This document shows positions 61,892 through 64,000 of a stretch of 64,000 bases of DNA, piece after piece. The notes beneath the pieces are model-generated. The model was not told the DNA's origin and ran no database searches. It worked only from the letters and a program-made list of their open reading frames with translations. Numbering within the stretch: the stretch's first letter is position 1; each line of letters begins with the position of its first letter. Origin of the DNA: Catenulisporales bacterium (lineage in GTDB: Bacteria; Actinomycetota; Actinomycetes; Streptomycetales; Catenulisporaceae); NCBI GenBank assembly GCA_019510485.1, contig JAEKKI010000169.1, forward strand, positions 18,333 through 82,332, written 5' to 3'. The position numbers and the translations under genes were made by a program.

Positions 61892-62509
61892 ATGCCTGGC
61901 ACGACGCCGAGACCCGCGGCGCAGCCCGACCCCCGCTCGCCGTTCGTGATCGACACCCACGAATACGCGCGGCGCCCGGGGTCGATGCGCACGGTGCACG
62001 ACACTGTCCCGGCCCCGGACCTGCTTGGGGACAAGGACGGCGTCGCCGTCGTGCCGCCGGGCTCGGACGTGCGGCTGGACCTGCGGCTGGAGGCCGTGGT
62101 CGAGGGGGTCCTGGCGACCGGCACCGCACGGGCCGCCGTGGTCGCCGAGTGCGTCCGCTGCCTGGAGCCGCTGGACCTGGAGGTCGAGGCGGAATTCCAG
62201 GAACTGTACTTCTTCCCGGGTGAAGACACGGGAGGGGACGAGGACGCGGTGTTCCTCGTCAACGACCTGCTCGACTTGGAGCCGGTCGTCCACGACGCGG
62301 TGGTGCTCGCACTGCCGCCGGCACCGCTGTGCCGGGAAGACTGCTTGGGACTGTGCCCCGAATGCGGGGCGCTCCTGAACGAGGACCCGGAACACGAGCA
62401 CGAGACCGTCGACCCCCGGTGGGCGGCTCTGGCAGACCTGAAAGACCAAGAAGACAGCAACAGCGGTACGGCGCCGGTCGCCCCGCCCGCCCAAGACCAC
62501 CAGGAGTAG
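61892..62509 (+). CDS. YceD family (DUF177) protein
   Basis: 205 residues. The domain has RLEAVVEGVLATGTARAAVV, AECVRCLEPLDLEVEAEFQE and the C-terminal CREDCLGLCPECGALLNEDP. The four or more cysteines (CVRC and CPEC) suggest a metal site in this actinobacterial form. The family is nearly always next to rpmF and is linked to 23S rRNA maturation and accumulation. ATG 61892 with AGAGGG upstream is chosen; the frame extends to 61814 without support. Confidence 0.92.
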   Translation: MPGTTPRPAAQPDPRSPFVIDTHEYARRPGSMRTVHDTVPAPDLLGDKDGVAVVPPGSDVRLDLRLEAVVEGVLATGTARAAVVAECVRCLEPLDLEVEAEFQELYFFPGEDTGGDEDAVFLVNDLLDLEPVVHDAVVLALPPAPLCREDCLGLCPECGALLNEDPEHEHETVDPRWAALADLKDQEDSNSGTAPVAPPAQDHQE

Positions 62510-62513
62510 GACC

Positions 62514-62687
62514 GTGGCCGTCCCGAAGCGCAAGAAGTCCCGCAGCCGTACCCGCAGCCGCCGTGCCCAGTGGAAGGCCGCGCCGCTGACCCTGGTCGCG
62601 TGCGAGAACTGCGGCACCACCAAGGTCCCGCACCACCTGTGCGAGAACTGCGGCACCTACGACCGGCGCCAGGTCGTCGAGGTCTGA
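62514..62687 (+). CDS. rpmF: 50S ribosomal protein L32
   Basis: 57 residues from GTG 62514: [20 protein letters not shown], then [20 protein letters not shown] ending YDRRQVVEV. Two CENC pairs form the zinc finger of the C+ form of L32. CAGGAG lies 8 nt before the start. It sits between the DUF177 gene (4 bp upstream) and rnc (22 bp downstream). Confidence 0.97.
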   Translation: MAVPKRKKSRSRTRSRRAQWKAAPLTLVACENCGTTKVPHHLCENCGTYDRRQVVEV

Positions 62688-62709
62688 GGCCCGGCGCGGA
62701 TCAGCAGCA

Positions 62710-63537
62710 GTGGCGTCCTCGAACAGGTCCGGTAAGGGCGGAACGGGAGCCTCCGCACCTCCGGAGGATCTCGTCGCCCGTCTCGGCCTGCCCGTGGACG
62801 CCCGGCTCATCGACCGCGCGCTGACCCACCGCTCGTACGCGTACGAGAACGGCGGGCTGCCCACCAACGAGCGCCTGGAGTTCCTCGGCGACTCGGTGCT
62901 GGGCCTGGTGGTCACCGACACCCTGTACAAGACGCACAGCGAGCTGCCCGAGGGGCAGCTCGCCAAGCTGCGTTCGGCGGTGGTCAACTCCAAGGCGCTG
63001 GCCGAGGTGGCCCGGGGGCTGAGCCTGGGCGACTTCGTCAAGCTCGGGCGCGGCGAGGAGAGCACCGGCGGCCGGGACAAGGCCTCGATCCTGGCCGACA
63101 CGCTGGAGGCGCTGATCGGCTCGGTCTACCTCGACCACGGCATCGAAGTGGCCTTCGACCTGGTCAAGCGGCTGTTCGGGCCGCTGATCGCGACCAGCGC
63201 CACGCTCGGGGCCGGGCTGGACTGGAAGACCTCGCTGCAGGAGCTGACCGCGGTGGCCGGCATCGGCGTGCCGGACTACAAGGTCACCGAGACCGGCCCG
63301 GACCACGACAAGTTCTTCGAGGCCGACGCGTGCGTCGGCGGGGTGGCCTACGGCCACGGCTCGGGCCGCTCCAAGAAGGAGGCCGAGCAGCAGGCCGCCG
63401 AGGAGGCGTGGCGCACGATCCGCGAGACCCACGCCGAGGCGCTGGCCGCCAAGGGCGTGCTGCCCGGCGCGGCCGGGGACCGGAAGCTCACGCACGGTCC
63501 GTACGACATAGAGTCGGACGCCCAGGCCGCTTCCTGA
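62710..63537 (+). CDS. rnc: Ribonuclease III
   Basis: 275 residues. Catalytic domain about 20-165 with the signature [20 protein letters not shown] and the second metal-binding stretch [20 protein letters not shown] double-stranded RNA-binding domain (about 185-255) ends with [18 protein letters not shown]. Cleaves double-stranded RNA, including rRNA precursors. GTG start; a Ser/Gly-rich head of about 20 residues precedes the domain. The C-terminal ~25 residues are extra. A canonical terminator follows. Confidence 0.97.
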   Translation: MASSNRSGKGGTGASAPPEDLVARLGLPVDARLIDRALTHRSYAYENGGLPTNERLEFLGDSVLGLVVTDTLYKTHSELPEGQLAKLRSAVVNSKALAEVARGLSLGDFVKLGRGEESTGGRDKASILADTLEALIGSVYLDHGIEVAFDLVKRLFGPLIATSATLGAGLDWKTSLQELTAVAGIGVPDYKVTETGPDHDKFFEADACVGGVAYGHGSGRSKKEAEQQAAEEAWRTIRETHAEALAAKGVLPGAAGDRKLTHGPYDIESDAQAAS

Positions 63538-63544
63538 CCGCCGT

Positions 63545-63568
63545 GGTCCGCTCCTGTCGGACCTTTTT
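63545..63568 (+). terminator. Canonical rho-independent terminator after rnc
   Basis: GGTCCG (63545-63550), 7-nt loop, CGGACC (63558-63563), then TTTTT. It starts 7 nt after the rnc stop; a T-run terminator is unusual in this window. Confidence 0.85.
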
Positions 63569-63570
63569 GA

Positions 63571-63576
63571 TACGTT
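63571..63576 (+). promoter_or_regulatory. Leaderless -10 box for mutM
   Basis: TACGTT ends 6 nt before the GTG at 63583, directly after the rnc terminator. mutM thus seems to have its own promoter rather than being read from rnc. Confidence 0.5.
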
Positions 63577-63582
63577 CGCCGC

Positions 63583-64000
63583 GTGCCGGAACTGCCTGAA
63601 GTCGAAGTCGTCCGCCGCGGCCTGGAGCGCTGGGCGGTCGGCCGCACCATCGCCGCCGTCGAGGTCCGGCATCCGCGGGCGATCCGCCGTCATCTCGACG
63701 GCCCGGAGGATTTCGCCGCCCGGGTCGCGGGCCTCAGCCTGCTCAGCGCCGAGCGCCGCGGCAAGTTCCTGTGGCTGCCGCTGGGCGACACCGGTGAAGC
63801 CGTCACCGGCCACCTGGGCATGAGCGGCCAGCTCCTGCTCCAGCCGCCCGGTACCCCCGATGAGAAGCACCTGCGGATCCGCTTCACCTTCACCGACGGC
63901 GGCCCCGAGCTCCGCTTCGTGGACCAGCGCACCTTCGGCGGTATGGCGGTCGAGGCGCTGGAGAAGGACCGCCACGGCGTCGTGGTCCCGGCCTCGGTCG
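63583..64000 (+). CDS. mutM: Formamidopyrimidine-DNA glycosylase MutM, 3' end outside the window
   Basis: 139 codons before the right edge. The N-terminus after the initiator Met reads [19 protein letters not shown], giving the catalytic Pro and Glu that follow Met removal. [12 protein letters not shown] and [14 protein letters not shown] are the next conserved parts. The C-terminal helix-two-turn-helix and zinc finger lie beyond the edge. It excises oxidised purines such as 8-oxoguanine from DNA. Confidence 0.94.
   Translation, partial: MPELPEVEVVRRGLERWAVGRTIAAVEVRHPRAIRRHLDGPEDFAARVAGLSLLSAERRGKFLWLPLGDTGEAVTGHLGMSGQLLLQPPGTPDEKHLRIRFTFTDGGPELRFVDQRTFGGMAVEALEKDRHGVVVPASV

Overview
The window is high-GC DNA, densely coded on both strands, with many GTG starts, many 4-bp stop/start overlaps and little intergenic space. 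The gene content points to an actinobacterium: futalosine-route menaquinone genes, ergothioneine genes, an HU protein with a lysine-rich tail, an NdgR-type IclR regulator beside leuCD, CofC, and the DUF177-rpmF-rnc-mutM order. A Catenulisporales/Streptomycetales-like lineage fits best, but this is inference from gene content only.

Layout. 0-8 kb: the tail of an MFS transporter, hemL, a histidine phosphatase and a System II cytochrome c maturation set (TlpA-like lipoprotein, CcdA, ResB, CcsB). 8-32 kb: a broken-up menaquinone locus with UbiD, MqnP, UbiX, MqnE, MqnA, MqnC, a probable aminofutalosine deaminase (MqnX), UbiE/MenG and a geranylgeranyl-reductase-type flavoprotein. It is interleaved with a LysE exporter, an Lrp regulator, a PAP2 protein, an acyl-CoA ligase, a secreted phosphodiesterase and a RelE/Phd toxin-antitoxin pair. 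32-39 kb: folD, a beta-propeller lipoprotein, ndgR divergent from leuCD, and hup. 38-44 kb: cofC, plsC-type acyltransferase, gpsA, ddl, a DUF3515 protein, a lone Lrp ligand domain, thiL. 44-48 kb: a LysR regulator with an MFS gene and two small ferredoxin-fold genes that share its apparent operator, then thiD. 48-50 kb: an AbiEi/AbiEii-type pair. 50-55 kb: egtABCD and rpmB. 55-64 kb: a DhaL-domain protein, recG, rsmD, coaD, a DivIVA-like coiled-coil protein, DUF177-rpmF-rnc, and the start of mutM.

The most unusual theme is damage. mqnC lacks its normal N-terminus exactly where the toxin-antitoxin pair sits. Four genes (a DUF6605-type protein, ddl, an MFS transporter, recG) each show one clean internal deletion with a frame change, and the reductase carries an 11-bp tandem duplication. 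The rest of each gene is well preserved, and ddl and recG are housekeeping genes. This suggests either a systematic assembly problem or very recent mutation, and raw reads must decide which.

Regulatory signals that stand out are: a 12-bp-arm hairpin enclosing the start codon and ribosome binding site of the acyl-CoA ligase; two matching ATCGG-N5-CCGAT (T-N11-A) LysR boxes; a nested palindrome in the longest non-coding gap, before the Lrp gene; and a recurring TANNNT box 6-8 nt before start codons, indicating many leaderless mRNAs. No tRNA, rRNA, CRISPR array or insertion sequence was seen.
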